A DNA stretch of 64,000 nt from Branchiostoma floridae (taxonomy: Eukaryota; Chordata; Leptocardii; Amphioxiformes; Branchiostomatidae): NCBI RefSeq assembly GCF_000003815.2, contig NC_049991.1:7868976-7932975 (forward strand), in the 5' to 3' direction. Positions 38,801 through 51,514 of the stretch are shown one piece after another. The notes below the pieces were generated by a model. That model made no database searches. It worked only from the letters and a program-made list of their open reading frames with translations, and had not been told where the DNA came from. Position 1 is the stretch's first letter. Every line of letters starts with the position of its first letter. The translations under genes and the position numbers were made by a program.

Positions 38801-41800
38801 NNNNNNNNNNNNNNNNNNTCGGATACTTCCTTCTTGAGATATTCTTGAGTATACGGGCTCTCTTTAGGCGCAACCGCTAGCCCCTTCTTCTAAACACCGC
38901 CGGTCACGGCACCGGGTAGGGGTTGACTTAATGACGCGACTGTAGCTTAGGCTTTAAGTTCCGGCCCCGCAAACTTGGTATGGTTGGAAAGGTTGCATAG
39001 CAAGGAATCGAAAGGTGCAAACCGCAAAATATTCGGATACTTCCTTCTCGAGATATTCTTGAGTATACGGGCTCTGTTAAGGCGCAACGGCTAGCCCCTT
39101 CTCCTAAACACCGCCGGTCACGGCACCGGTTAGGGTTGACTTAATGACGCGACTGTAGCTTAGACTTTAAGTTCCGGCCCGGCAAACTTGGTATGGTTGG
39201 AAAGGTTGCATAGCAAGGAATCGAAAGGTGCGAACCGCAAAATATTCGGATACTTCCTTCTCGAGATATTCTTGAGTATACGGGCTCTGTTTAGGCGCAA
39301 CCGCTAGCCCCTTCTTCTAAACACCGCCGGTCACGGCACCGGGTAGGGTTGACTTAATGAAGCGACTGTAGCTTAGGTTTTAAGTTCCGGCCCCGCAAAC
39401 TTGATATGGTTGAAAAGGGTGCATAGCAAGGAATCATAAGGTGCAAACCGCAAAATATTCGGATACTTCCTTCTCGAGATATTCTTGAGTATACGGGCTC
39501 TCTTCAGGCGCAACCGCTAGCCCCTTCTCCTAAACACCGCCGGTCACGGCACCGGGTAGCGGGCGACTTAATGACGCGACTGTAGCTTAGACTTTAAGTT
39601 CTGGGCCGGCAAACTTGGTATGGTAGGAAAGGTTGCATAGCAAGGAATCGAAAGGTGCAAACCGCAAAATATTCGGATGCTTCCTTCTCGAGATATTCTT
39701 GAGTATACGGGCTCTGTTTAGGCGCAACCGCTAGCCCCTTCTCCTAAACACCACCGGTCACGGCACCGTGTAGGGGGTGACTTAATGACGCGACTGTAGC
39801 TTAGACTTTAAGTTCCGGCCCGGCAAACTTGGTATGGTTGGAAAGGTTGCATAGCAAGGAATCGAAAGGTGCAAACCGCAAAATATTCGGATACTTCCTT
39901 CTCGAGATATTCTTGAGTATACAGGCTCTGTTTAGGCGCAACCGCTAGCCCCTTCTCCTAAACACCACCGGTCACGGCACCGGGTAGGGGGTGACTTAAT
40001 GACGCGACTGTAGCTTAGACTTTAAGTTCCGGCCCGGCAAACTTGGTATGGTTGGAAAGGTTGCATAGCAAGGAATCGAAAGGTGCAAACCGCAAAATAT
40101 TCGGATACTTCCTTCTCGAGATATTCTTGAGTATACGGGCTCTGTTTAGGCGCAACCGCTAGCCACTTCTCCTAAACACCGCCGGTCACGGCACCGGGTA
40201 GGGGGTGACTTAATGACGCGACTGTAGCTTAGACTTTAAGTTCCGGCCCGGCAAACTTGGTATGGTTGGAAAGGTTGCATAGCAAGGAATCGAAAGGTGC
40301 AAACCGCAAAATATTCGGATACTTCCTTCTCGAGATATTCTTGAGTATACGGGCTCTCTTTAGGCGCAACCGCTAGCCCCTTCTCCTAAACACCGCCGGT
40401 CACGGCACCGGGTAGCGGGTAACTTAATGACGCGACTGTAGCTTAGACTTTAAGTTCCGGGCCGGCAAACTTGGTATGGTTGGAAAGGTTGCATAGCAAG
40501 GAATCGAAAGGTGCAAACCGCAAAATATTCGGATACTTCCTTCTCGAGATATTCTTCAGTATACGGGCTCTGTTAAGGCGCAACGGCTAGCCCCTTCTCC
40601 TAAACACCGCCGGTCACGGCACCGGTTAGGGTTGACTTAATGACGCGACTGTAGCTTAGACTTTAAGTTCCGGCCCGGCAAACTTGGTATGGTTGGAAAG
40701 GTTGCATAGCAAGGAATCGAAAGGTGCAAACCGCAAAATATTCGGATACTTCCTTCTCGAGATATTCTTGAGTATACGGGCTCTGTTTAGGCGCAACCGC
40801 TAGCCCCTTCTCCTAAACACCGCCGGTCACGGCACCGGGTAGAGGGTGACTTAATGACGCGACTGTAACTTAGACTTTAAGTTCCGGCCCGGCAAACTTG
40901 GTATGGTTGGAAAGGTTGCGTAGCAAGGAATCGAAAGGTGCAAACCGCAAAATATTCGGATACTTCCTTCTCGAGATATTCTTGAGTATACGGGCTCTGT
41001 TTAGGCGCAACCGCTAGCCCCTTCTTCTAAACACCGCCGGTAACGGCACCGGCTAGGGGGTGACTTAATGAGGCGACTGTAGCTTAGACTTGAAGTTCCG
41101 GCCCGGCAAACTTGGTATGGTTGGAAAGATTGCATAGCAAGGAATCGAATGGTGCAAACCGCAAAATATTCGGATACTTCCTTCTCGAGATATTCTTGAG
41201 TATACGGGCTCTGTTTAGGCGCAACCGCTAGCCCCTTCTCCTAAACACCGCCAGTCACGACACCGGGTAGGGGGTGACTTAATGACGCGACTGTAGCTTA
41301 GACTTTAAGTTCCGACTCGACAAACTTGGTATGGATGGAAAGGTTGCATAGCAAGGAATCGAAAGGTGCAAACCGCAAAATATTCGGATACTTCCTTCTC
41401 GAGATATTCTTGAGTATACGGGCTCTGTTTAGGCGCAACCGCTAGCCCCTTCTCCTTAACACCGCCGGTCACGGCACCGGCGAGGGGGTGACTTAATGAC
41501 GCGACTGTAGCTTAGACTTTAAGTTCCGACTCAACAAACTTGGTATGGTTGGAAAGGTTGCATAGCAAGGAATCGAAAGGTGCAAACCGCAAAATATTCG
41601 GATACTTCCTTCTCGAGATATTCTTGAGTATACGGGCTCTCTTTAGGCGCAACCGCTAGCCCCTTCTTCTAAACACCGCCGGTCACGGCACCGGGTAGGG
41701 TTGACTTAATGAAGCGACTGTAGCTTAGACTTTAAGTTCCGGCCCGGCAAACTTGGTATGGTTGGAAAGGTTGAATAGCAAGGAATCGAAAGGCGCAACC

Positions 41801-41860
41801 CGAAAAATATTCGGATACTTCCTTCTCGAGATATTTTTGAGTATACGGGCTCTGTTTAGG
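32852..41860. repeat. Sat-2 satellite array, 214-bp unit
   Basis: About 42 head-to-tail units. The landmark GGATACTTCC recurs at 213-214 bp intervals (ATACTT at 39891, 40105 and 40319). Each unit carries GACGCGACTGTAGCTTAG, GTTGCATAGCAAGGAATCG, a CTCGAGATATTC block and, in many units, a short inverted repeat CCGGT-CACGGC-ACCGG. N gaps fall at 33899-33998, 37335-37858 and 38554-38818. Subtypes recur in order (GTTCGGACTCGACAAAC units; GGGCTTGCGAAC units), so a higher-order arrangement exists. Reading frames in the array are incidental. Confidence 0.97.
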
Positions 41861-42043
41861 GGATAACCGCTAATCGCTAAGCGAACCCTTCGGTAACCGC
41901 AAAAAAGCGACCCCTTACATTTGGACTTCCGAAATTTCAAACAAAGTGTGCGTTACTTTCAATACTAGTACTTGAGTATCATAGTAAGACATGTGGGCAA
42001 ACGGTAGAAAGTGACTTGAGTACCCAAAATTACTTTGTAACTT
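41861..42043. repeat. Single Sat-1 unit fused to Sat-2
   Basis: Sat-2 breaks after CTCTGTTTAGG and continues as GGATAACCGCTAA of Sat-1. Both satellites have an AACCGCTA core at the corresponding place, so the junction lies beside microhomology. The unit then joins cassette D at CTTCTGGGCAGGGTTACG. Confidence 0.9.
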
Positions 42044-43280
42044 CTGGGCAGGGTTACGTAGTTGTCCGGCCTCGAAAAAGTAATTTGACGAATAAAAAAG
42101 GATAAATTGTATGGCGGAATTCTATCATATGCCATCAAAACATAGGTGGTGGCCTTTTCACCCCTTTTCACTGCCTGTAAGCAACACCAAAACACCTAAC
42201 GTCTAAGGCCTACTGCAACTACAAATATCACCAAAAATCTGGGGGTTTTTTTCAACACAATATAGAGACTATAACCCTAACCCATAATATGTACCTCCAA
42301 AATCCAAACATATCTCAAGAAAAACATATCTACAGGCACTTTTGCCAATGGTACCTAATCATTTTGAGTAGGCTGATACTGGGCGCTCTGCGCCTGTCCG
42401 GAAATACTGAAATTTGCCCTATATTACCGACTCCGGTCAGATTTGAGCTTTGACCTGGTATTACAAAAGTTTTGTTCCGGTCTTGCAGATTGGTTTGGGT
42501 ACCATATTCGGTACGCAGAGAAAGGAAATTGGGGCTGCCTTAAAGCTCCGAAGACCCACACGTACATTGTGCACCTGAAGATGCGCGTAGAGGACAGAAG
42601 AGACTCGGGAGCTATAATTCTGAAAGGTAAATAACTGTCGTGTTAGGTGGAGGTGCAATAGTCTACCTGAGACACCACAGTGGTTTCTCCCAGCATTAAT
42701 TGCTTTGAAGGGAGCAGAACACATTTTCGGCCAATGGGGATTTCTATAGTTAAGGGCTACAAAGTGGACTGGCTTCGGCGCGGAAAAAAATATGGGAAGG
42801 GTGCACTTTAGGAATATGTTCGAGTCCAGGGTACAAGCCACAAAATATTTTTTTTCAACATCCTGTAGGCCTTCTCGCGCCCACTTTGAAACGCCGCTCT
42901 GCGGAGTTCAAATAACTGCAGCTGGCTCACACTAGAAGGGCAGTTGCGTAATTGCACCACCCAAATCATATTCGGCCTCAGAGTCGGCACCTTCCGTGAC
43001 CACGCAGCACATGTTATATCTGGCTGCCTCTCAAACAATGCCTTTTACCTCTCCTTCAACAAATTTATCCGTACTATTTTATGTACCCGCGTCACGCATA
43101 AATGATCATAAATACTGTGTTCTGCTACCTCGAGGAGAGGCCTGACAGGCACATGCGGAAGCACAATGTCTATTTTGACTACCGAGCCCTGGACAACATG
43201 TCTGTGACGTAGATTTCGAGCGAAGAGCGGCCTAAAATGGAACCAGCCGTTTCCTATGCTACCTGGCCGAAGAAAACTCT
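42044..43280. repeat. Cassette copy D (left part only)
   Basis: This matches 21305-22100, with an additional internal segment (about 42510-42950) absent from copy A. It breaks at GAAGAAAACTCTAC, where Sat-1 restarts; copy A continues there with TCTATACATGACC. A 22-bp stretch at about 42596-42617 matches the interior of the 25149 hairpin MITE. Small open frames are present but none is recognisable. Confidence 0.8.
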
Positions 43281-45755
43281 ACATGTGGGCAAACGGTAGA
43301 AAGTGATTTGAGTACCCAAAATTACTTTGTAACTTTTCTACATACGAATGAAGGCTCACCTGGGGGACAACCGCTAACCGCTAAGCGAACCCTTAGGTAA
43401 CCGCAAAAAAGCGACCCCTTACAGTTGGACTTCCGAAATTTCAAACAAAGTGTGCGTTACTTTCAACACTTGAATACCATTGTAAGACATGTGGGCAAAC
43501 GGTAGAAAGTGATTTGAGTACCCAAAATTACTTTCTAACTTTTCTACATAAGAATAAAGGCTAACCTGGGGGATAACCGCTAAGGCTAAGCGAACCCTTA
43601 GGTAACCGCAAAGCAAATCCATAAGTACGATTGAACTTTTGGAATTTCAAACAAAGTGTGCGTTACTTTCAACACTTGAATATCATAGTAAAACCCGTGG
43701 ACAGAGGTAAGATAGTGATTTGTGTACCCCAAATTACTTTGTAACTTTTCTACATACGAATGAAGGCTCACCTGGGGGACAACCGCTAACCGCTAAGCGA
43801 ACCCTTCGGTAACCGCAAAAAAGCGACCCCTTACAGTTATACTTCCTAAATTTCAAAGTGTGCGTTACTTTCAACACTTGATAACCATTGTAAGACATGT
43901 GGGCAAACGATAGAAAGTGATTTGAGTACCCAAAATTACTTTGTAACTTTTCTACATACGAATGAAGGCTCACCTGGGGGACAACCGCTAACCGCTAAGC
44001 GAACCCTTAGGTAACCGCAAAAAAGCGACCCCTTACAGTTGGACTTCCGAAAAGTGTGCGTTACTTTCAACACTTGAATACCATTGTAAGACATGTGGGC
44101 AAACGGTAGAAAGTGATTTGAGTACCCAAAATTACTTTCTAACTTTTCTACATAAGAATAAAGGCTAACCTGGGGGATAACCGCTAAGGCTAAGCGAACC
44201 CTTAGGTAACCGCAAAGCAAATCCATAAGTACGATTGAACTTTTGGAATTTCAAACAAAGTGTGCGTTACTTTCAACACTTGAATATCATAATAAAACCT
44301 GTGGGCTGTGAGTTGTGTACCCAACATTACTTTGTAACTTTTCTACATACGAATGAAGGCTCACCTTGGGGACAACCGCTAACCGCTAAGCGAACCCTTC
44401 GGTAACCGCAAAAAAGCGACCCCTTACAGTTGGACTTCCGAAATTTCAAACAAAGTGTGCGTTACTTTCAACACTTGAATACCATTGTAAGACATGTGGG
44501 CAAACGGTAGAAAGTGATTAGAGTACCCAAAATTACTTGGTAACTTTTCTACATACGAATGAAGGCTCACCTGGGGGACAACCGCTAACCGCTAGGCGAA
44601 CCCTTCGGTAACCGCAAAAAAGCGACCCCTTACAGTTGGACTTCCGAAATTTCAAACAAAGTGTGCGTTACTTTCAACACTTGAATACCATTGTAAGACA
44701 TGTGGGCAAACGGTAGAAAGTGATTTGAGTACCCAAAATTACTTTGTCACTTTTCTGCATACGAATGAAGGCTCACCTGGGGGACAACCACTAACCGCTA
44801 GGCGAACCCTTCGGTAACCGCAAAAAAGCGACCCCCTACAGTTGGACTTCCTAAATTTCAAACAAAGTGTGCGTTACTTTCAACACTTGAATACCATTGT
44901 AAGACTTGTGGGCAAACGGTAGAAAGTGATTTGAGTACCCAAAATTATTTTGTAACCTTTCTACATACGAATGAAGGCTCACCTGGGGGACAACCGCTAA
45001 CCGCTAAAAGCTAAGCGAAGGCTGCCGTAACTGCAAAAAAGCGACCCCTTACAGTTGGACTTCCGAAATTTCAAACAAAGTGTGCGTTACTTTCAACACT
45101 TTAATACCATTGTAAGACATGTGGGCAAACGGTAGAAAGTGATTTGAGTACCCAAAATTACTTTGTAACTTTTCTGCATACGAATGAAGGCTCACCTGGA
45201 CGACAACCGCTAACCGCTAGGCGAACCCTTCGTTAACCGCAAAAAAGCGACCCCCTACAGTTGGACTTCCGAAATTTCAAACAAAGTGTGCGTTACTTTC
45301 AACACTTGAATACCATTGTAAGACATGTGTAAGACATGTGGGCAAACGGTAGAAAGTGATTTGAGTACCCAAAATTACTTTGTAACTTTTCTACATACGA
45401 ATGAAGGCTCACCTGGGGGACAACCGCTAACCGCTAGGCGAACCCTTCGGTAACCGCAAAAAAGCGACCCCTTACAGTTGGACTTCCGAAATTTCAAACA
45501 AAGTGTGCGTTACTTTCAACACTTGAATACCATTGTAAGACATGTGGGCAAACGGAAGAAAGTGATTTGAGTACCCAAAATTACTTTGTAACTTTTCTAC
45601 ATACGAATGAAGGCTCACCTGGGGGACAACCGCTAACCGCTAAGCGAACCCTTCGGTAACCGCAAAAAAGCGACCCCTTACAGTTGGACTTCCGAAATTT
45701 CAAACAAAGTGTGCGTTACTTTCAACACTTGAATATCATAGTAAGACATGTGGGC
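43281..45755. repeat. Sat-1 array, variant subfamily
   Basis: About 12 units carry shared variants: AAAGTGTGCG, GGGGGACAACCGC, AAAGCGACCCC and GAATACCATTGTAAG. A 12-bp duplication (GTAAGACATGTG) occurs at about 45318. Some units hold CCTTAGGTAACC and a shortened block before AAGTACGATTGAAC; these pair up as a two-unit repeat (43,42x-43,73x against 44,03x-44,34x). The last unit passes into cassette B at the same base as the main array passes into A. Confidence 0.95.
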
Positions 45756-46900
45756 AGGGTTACGCAGGCTTACATGGTTGTCCGGCCTCGAAAAAGTAAT
45801 TTGACGACAAAAAAGGATAAATTGTATGGCGGAATTCTATCATATGTCATCAAAACATAGGTGGTGGCCTTTTCACCCCTTTTCACTGCCTGTAAGCAAC
45901 ACCAAAACACCTAACGTACTAAGGCCTACTGCAACTACAAATATCACTAAAAATCTGGGGGGGGGGGGTCAACACAATATACAGACTATAACCCATACCC
46001 ATAATATGTACCTCCAAAATGCAAACATATCTCAAGAAAAACATTTCTACAGGCACTTTTGCCAATGGTACCTAATCATTTTGACACTGGGTGCTCTGCG
46101 CCTGTCCGGAAATACTGAAATTTGCCCTATCATGACCATACATGGCGAACCGTTGGGCGCGTTCATCGATTTTTTTTTCACAAGGCCGCAATTTTTGCAC
46201 AGAAAGAATTATCTTTATGTCCATTTCCACCCATCAACTGCCTGTGATATACAGCACCAAATAAAGCTAGCTAGATCTCAACCGTGAAGCCGCCCTGTTA
46301 GAAAGGTGTGCAACAAACATTGCCTATAGAACGGGCTGGATATTTTTTAAGAGACTTGGCTACATCGACTAGACCATTACATAACTTTTTACATTGTTCC
46401 TAAACGCAATTTATGAACTGGAAAACACACGCACAAAAAACAACAACAACACGGAATTCGCGGAAAACGTCCACCATTTTGATCGTAATTCTCAGCTAAT
46501 ATTTGACAGTCTATCAATCAGAGATTTTTTTGCCAACCCACGGCATGTATAGTCTTATTTTGAAGCTGCTATGTAGTATTTACATGGCTGAAAACTTTTT
46601 TAATCTTGGAAACGGCCGAAAATTCATGCGCGCACGGATGTCATATATCAACATGGCCTAGCGTTAGCTAGCTAGCGTTTATTTGTAGCGCATGTGTTAT
46701 TAACAATGAATGTTAACGGCCCATTCATACCTGTATTTAACAAATTGTAACGAGGAAGCCACCTACCTTAGGCATGTGTGTACCACCAGGCGACCAGTCC
46801 CACAATCTTCCGTAGAATATCCCCGCGCAGAATCCCTTGTTATTGTTGTGGTCCTTGTTTAACGTTTAAATCTCCGCTCGACGTGGGCACATGGTGTTTC
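45756..46900. repeat. Cassette copy B
   Basis: This matches copy A's left part and continues into its right part without the 22303 retrotransposon, so it gives an empty site at about 46310. It lacks the A segment from about 21570 to 22110 and has a run of 12 G at about 45958. Its end includes the CAA-tail side of the reverse retrotransposon remnant (from 46837). It loses similarity after CATGGTGTTTC. Confidence 0.85.
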
Positions 46901-48857
46901 CACTGCGCGAAAACACAGATTTCCGCTTTGCAAACCCGTGTACACATGCAAGTAAATTCAGAGTGTCAACGGGTTCCCACGAGTGCCCACTGTGCGAACG
47001 TGACGTGCCCCCACATGGGACACCCGTGCAAACCCGTGGAAACGGACCACTCGCGTGTGCATAACGTGCCCTTCCTGTGGAAACCCGTGTGCACTAGCTG
47101 TGCCCTCTTAGTACACTTGTGCGTACGCGTGGAAACTATCGACGTATGCTTTTGTGTGCGAATGACTGTTGCATAACGTAACTGCTAATTATCACCTAAT
47201 TATCTCCCGGGGCTCGACTGCGCCGTAATTACACCCTTTGTCATTAAAAGCAGCGCCATTTTCACTGCCCGGGCTTTCCCAGCCCAAAAATTTACCCTCC
47301 CAGATTTTCCCTTCCCCTGTATACAATGTGTTTGCTTTTATTCTTTCTGAATGGTGAATTATCTTTCGTTAATTTTCGTTTTGTTTTTTGAGAGTCGACC
47401 GCTCCTGACGCGTTCCTTCATATGTACTTAGTGCTGTCGCCCCTTTAGCTTCCAAAGGTTCGTCGGTCCTCCATCCCGTTGTTTTGGGGTTGTTATCCGC
47501 AGTCGCTCCCCTCCAGGACGTTATAAACGTTGTCCTTGCTCCACTGTGCAGTCGCTCCAAGTTTGATGACAGAAAATTCCTGTAGGTCTCTTGAATTCAG
47601 CTCTGTACATTATGATGTCGGCAGCCGCATTTATCACATAGTCGTTGCAGAATTCCAAGCGTGGACGTGCAAGTTCGTAACAGTGGTATCCAGCCGAGCC
47701 GAAGGAACTCCAAATCACCCAGGTCGACCGGACAGAATCTTGTGTACCACGTAGAGCGACGTAGAGTAACANNNNNNNNNNNNNNNNNNNNNNNNNNNNN
47801 NNNNNNNNNNNNNNNNNNNNNNNNNNNNNNNNNNNNNNNNNNNNNNNNNNNNNNNNNNNNNNNNNNNNNNNCAGAGAGCCTGCCCGACTCTCGGTGGACC
47901 GGATAATAGTCAGGAGGCCAGTCGTTGCTCTGAAAGTAGAATTTGGTCCCATGGCACTAGCAGTGGATTTCAATTCGATGGCAAGATAATGTCCGGTCTG
48001 GATGTAGAATCATTCCCAAGCTCTCAATGAGTGCCTGCGCTGTTTGTCGTGCGATCAAATACTTAGCTATCGGCCGGTTTGCGCAGCGTGAAAGCACTGA
48101 GACTGAATGAGAAAGATTTGAAATGACAACCGTCACAGGTTTGAAAATTGGGACACGTGTGTTGATTGGTCCTCATTTCCAAACACCCACCTCATGTGTG
48201 AAATACGATTGGCTACTTCGGATGGGTATTTGAATACAGACACAATAACTCATTGTATATACTATTTGTGTGTATCATCAAGGAGTTTGTACATTATGCC
48301 CTGCGTTCTTCAAGTATTCTTAGTTCACTAAAGGAAGCTTGAGCTTTTCTTATGTATCATTGTTTTATCAAATATACAAATCGCATAAGTTCTAATATTA
48401 ATCTCAAAACACCTTGGGCTTTAGATAAATCATTTGTGTCTGCAGAAAGCCTACCAACCAAAGCAAAAAAGAAACATTTAACCAACTACACCCTGTGTAT
48501 GTAGCCTCCCGCTAAACTCCCTTCCACGGTAAACTTACTTTCCCGGCATTAGAAAACCTTAGTCAACATTGAAAATCGCGAACCAGCCCACATAAAATAA
48601 AATCCAACCCTCCTCGTAGCCTGCGACGGAAGCTATGAGACACGCGCGTCGGGATGCCATGCCGGGAAACAAAACAATGAAATGTGTATTGGGCCATGGG
48701 GGAGGGGTGCTTGTGAAAGTCCAGTAATAACCTTCTTGCTTTTCACCTTGCTTGTCGGTATTACCCACTTGTAACAGACATTTAGACATTTGCCGAGTTC
48801 ATCAGTATTCTGGCGGGTCAAACTTCCGCCCCTCAATATCAACCAAAAACCAACTGA
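46901..48857. other. Unassigned region between cassette copies B and C
   Basis: 46901-47176 is GC-rich with recurring ACCCGTG/GAAACCCGTG words and an open plus-strand frame (46778-47176) rich in Cys that I do not recognise; part of that frame is cassette sequence, so I do not call a gene. 47180-48857 shows no convincing gene apart from the weak candidate at 47521-47973. A 100-N gap lies at 47772-47871. Confidence 0.4.
47521..47973 (-). CDS. Possible exon(s), unrecognised, interrupted by gap
   Basis: A minus-strand frame of 150 codons spans a 100-N gap whose true size is unknown, so continuity across it is not established. Another frame, entered by a possible acceptor (CACTGCTAG at about 47955), gives a protein-like segment including FYFQSNDWPPDYYPVH. 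The two frames conflict and neither matches a family I can name. It could be an exon of an unmodelled gene or chance. Confidence 0.15.
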   Translation of the reverse strand: MKSTASAMGPNSTFRATTGLLTIIRSTESRAGSLXXXXXXXXXXXXXXXXXXXXXXXXXXXXXXXXXXLLYVALRGTQDSVRSTWVIWSSFGSAGYHCYELARPRLEFCNDYVINAAADIIMYRAEFKRPTGIFCHQTWSDCTVEQGQRL

Positions 48858-49778
48858 NNNNNNNNNNNNNNNNNNNNNNNNNNNNNNNNNNNNNNNNNNN
48901 NNNNNNNNNNNNNNNNNNNNNNNNNNNNNNNNNNNNNNNNNNNNNNNNNNNNNNNNNNNNNNNNNNNNNNNNNNNNNNNNNNNNNNNNNNNNNNNNNNNN
49001 NNNNNNNNNNNNNNNNNNNNNNNNNNNNNNNNNNNNNNNNNNNNNNNNNNNNNNNNNNNNNNNNNNNNNNNNNNNNNNNNNNNNNNNNNNNNNNNNNNNN
49101 NNNNNNNNNNNNNNNNNNNNNNNNNNNNNNNNNNNNNNNNNNNNNNNNNNNNNNNNNNNNNNNNNNNNNNNNNNNNNNNNNNNNNNNNNNNNNNNNNNNN
49201 NNNNNNNNNNNNNNNNNNNNNNNNNNNNNNNNNNNNNNNNNNNNNNNNNNNNNNNNNNNNNNNNNNNNNNNNNNNNNNNNNNNNNNNNNNNNNNNNNNNN
49301 NNNNNNNNNNNNNNNNNNNNNNNNNNNNNNNNNNNNNNNNNNNNNNNNNNNNNNNNNNNNNNNNNNNNNNNNNNNNNNNNNNNNNNNNNNNNNNNNNNNN
49401 NNNNNNNNNNNNNNNNNNNNNNNNNNNNNNNNNNNNNNNNNNNNNNNNNNNNNNNNNNNNNNNNNNNNNNNNNNNNNNNNNNNNNNNNNNNNNNNNNNNN
49501 NNNNNNNNNNNNNNNNNNNNNNNNNNNNNNNNNNNNNNNNNNNNNNNNNNNNNNNNNNNNNNNNNNNNNNNNNNNNNNNNNNNNNNNNNNNNNNNNNNNN
49601 NNNNNNNNNNNNNNNNNNNNNNNNNNNNNNNNNNNNNNNNNNNNNNNNNNNNNNNNNNNNNNNNNNNNNNNNNNNNNNNNNNNNNNNNNNNNNNNNNNNN
49701 NNNNNNNNNNNNNNNNNNNNNNNNNNNNNNNNNNNNNNNNNNNNNNNNNNNNNNNNNNNNNNNNNNNNNNNNNNNNNN
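48858..49778. other. Assembly gap (921 N)
   Basis: No sequence. Long open frames across this run are artefacts of translating N. Confidence 1.
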
Positions 49779-50528
49779 ACTTTTCTGCCACTCTTGTCCT
49801 GCTAAAAGCGTAATATCGTAATTGTAACACGCCGCGGAATTACACGGCGAACGGGCGCGTGGTTGGGAGGGGGTACAAAATACCGGCCGGAAGAAACACG
49901 GCACAATTCACTGTCGCTATGTACCTTTATACATCCTCCATGTTCCTTCCTTTTCTGTTAGTAAAATACATAAAACATAAACCTACATGAGCATGCAAAA
50001 TGTCATGAGAAAACGGACGTATACTGTCGAGAATTTCCATTTAACTTCTGTCCGTCACAACCGCTGTGACGTAACACTTTACTGCTAGCGTAGATATAAA
50101 AATGGCGGGAAAATGGCTGCGTACGTTCAATTTTGCCCATTCAGCCGTAGATCCGGGCTGTTATGCAACGGTTCTTCACACTTTTACATGAGTTGTAGGT
50201 CACCAACAGAAATTCACGATTGCTGTTGAATCATGTTCGTCTTGTGCCGTGAGCATGTGTAATTATGATCTACAAATCTGGCAATGAATGTGACGGTGTG
50301 TTCGTCCCACGACGAGCTGCCTGTCCCGAAAAAGATACTGAAAACTTTTCGCCTTGTTGTCTTCGAATGCATTGTAATCGATGCTTTGTAAATGATTTAT
50401 TGGACACCTGGATGTCTGAAGTGTGCATACCTCAGAAATAACTATTGTTGCATGTGTAGATCTCTTTAAATTCCATTATTTTTTATCGGCCGGTATAAGT
50501 CTTACGGCCGGTATTATGCCAATGCGTG
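49779..50528. other. Intergenic, possible promoter-like GATATAAAAATGGCGGG
   Basis: No gene recognised. At about 50094-50125 a TATAAAAATGGCGGGAAAATGG stretch combines a TATA-like word with two ATGG(C) words resembling YY1 sites; no reading frame worth calling follows. A GGCCGGTAT direct repeat lies at about 50488-50515, just before cassette C. Confidence 0.35.
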
Positions 50529-51164
50529 TTATCTTTATGTCCATTTCCACCCATCAACTGCCTGTGATATACGGGCACCAAATAAAGCTCGCTAGATCTC
50601 AACCGTGAAGCCGCCCTGTTTAGAAGGGTGTGCCACAAATATTGCCTGTAGAACGGGCTGGATATTTCCTTTTAAGTGACTTGGCTACATCGACTAGACC
50701 ATTACATAACTTTTTACATTGTTCCTAAACGCAACTTATGAACTGGAAAACACACGCACAATTAACAACAACAACAAAACGGAATTCGCGGAAAACGTCC
50801 GCCATTTTGATCGTAATTCTCAGCTAATATTTGACAGTCTATCAATCAGAGAATTTTTTGCCAACCCACGGCATGTATATTCTTATTTTGAAGCTGCTAT
50901 GTAGTATTTACATGGCTGAAAACTTTTTTAATCTTGGAAACGGCCGAAACTTCATGCGCGCGCGGATGTCATCTATCAACATGGACTAGCGTTAGGTAGC
51001 TAGCGTTTATTTGTAGCGCATGTGTTATTAACAATGAATGTTAACGGCCCATTCATACCTGTATTTAACAAATTGTAACGAGGAAGCCACCTACCTTAGG
51101 TATGTGTGAACCACCAGGCAAGCAATCCCACAATCTTCCGTAGAATATCCCCGCGCAGAATCCC

Positions 51165-51514
51165 TTGTTCTTGTTGTGGTCCTTGTTTAACGTCTAATTC
51201 TCCGCTCGACGTGAGCCCATGGTGTTTCTGCTTGGTGCTCTTTGACTTGATGTCCCCACTGGTGCTTGCACGCTGGTGCTTAGTTTAGGCGTGTTTGGGA
51301 GTGATTTTCAGTCCTGCTTGGCAAACCTTTTGGTGTCTTCTACATACGTAGAAAATGCCATGTACATCCTTCTGTTTGCTTCGTCTCCCGGGTTTTCTCG
51401 CATTCCTGCTAAGGTTACTACATCGACTGTTATCTCTTGTTGCGATATTCAGTTTTCTTCATATGTGTTGTCAACTTCGCGCAGTAGTTGCTGTCTTGGC
51501 CTCTCGTATCTTGG
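51165..51514 (-). mobile_element. Reverse retrotransposon remnant, copy C orthologue
   Basis: Same insertion as 24541-24888: the same truncation point, the same CAA tail (TTGTTCTTGTTG on plus) and the same flanking GCAGAATCCC at 51155-51164 and 51515-51524. It was therefore present before the cassette was duplicated. Confidence 0.9.

Noticed and set aside
46778-47176. Cys-rich 132-codon plus-strand frame
   Set aside because: Its first third is cassette sequence shared with non-coding copies and the rest is a repetitive CCCGTG-rich stretch.
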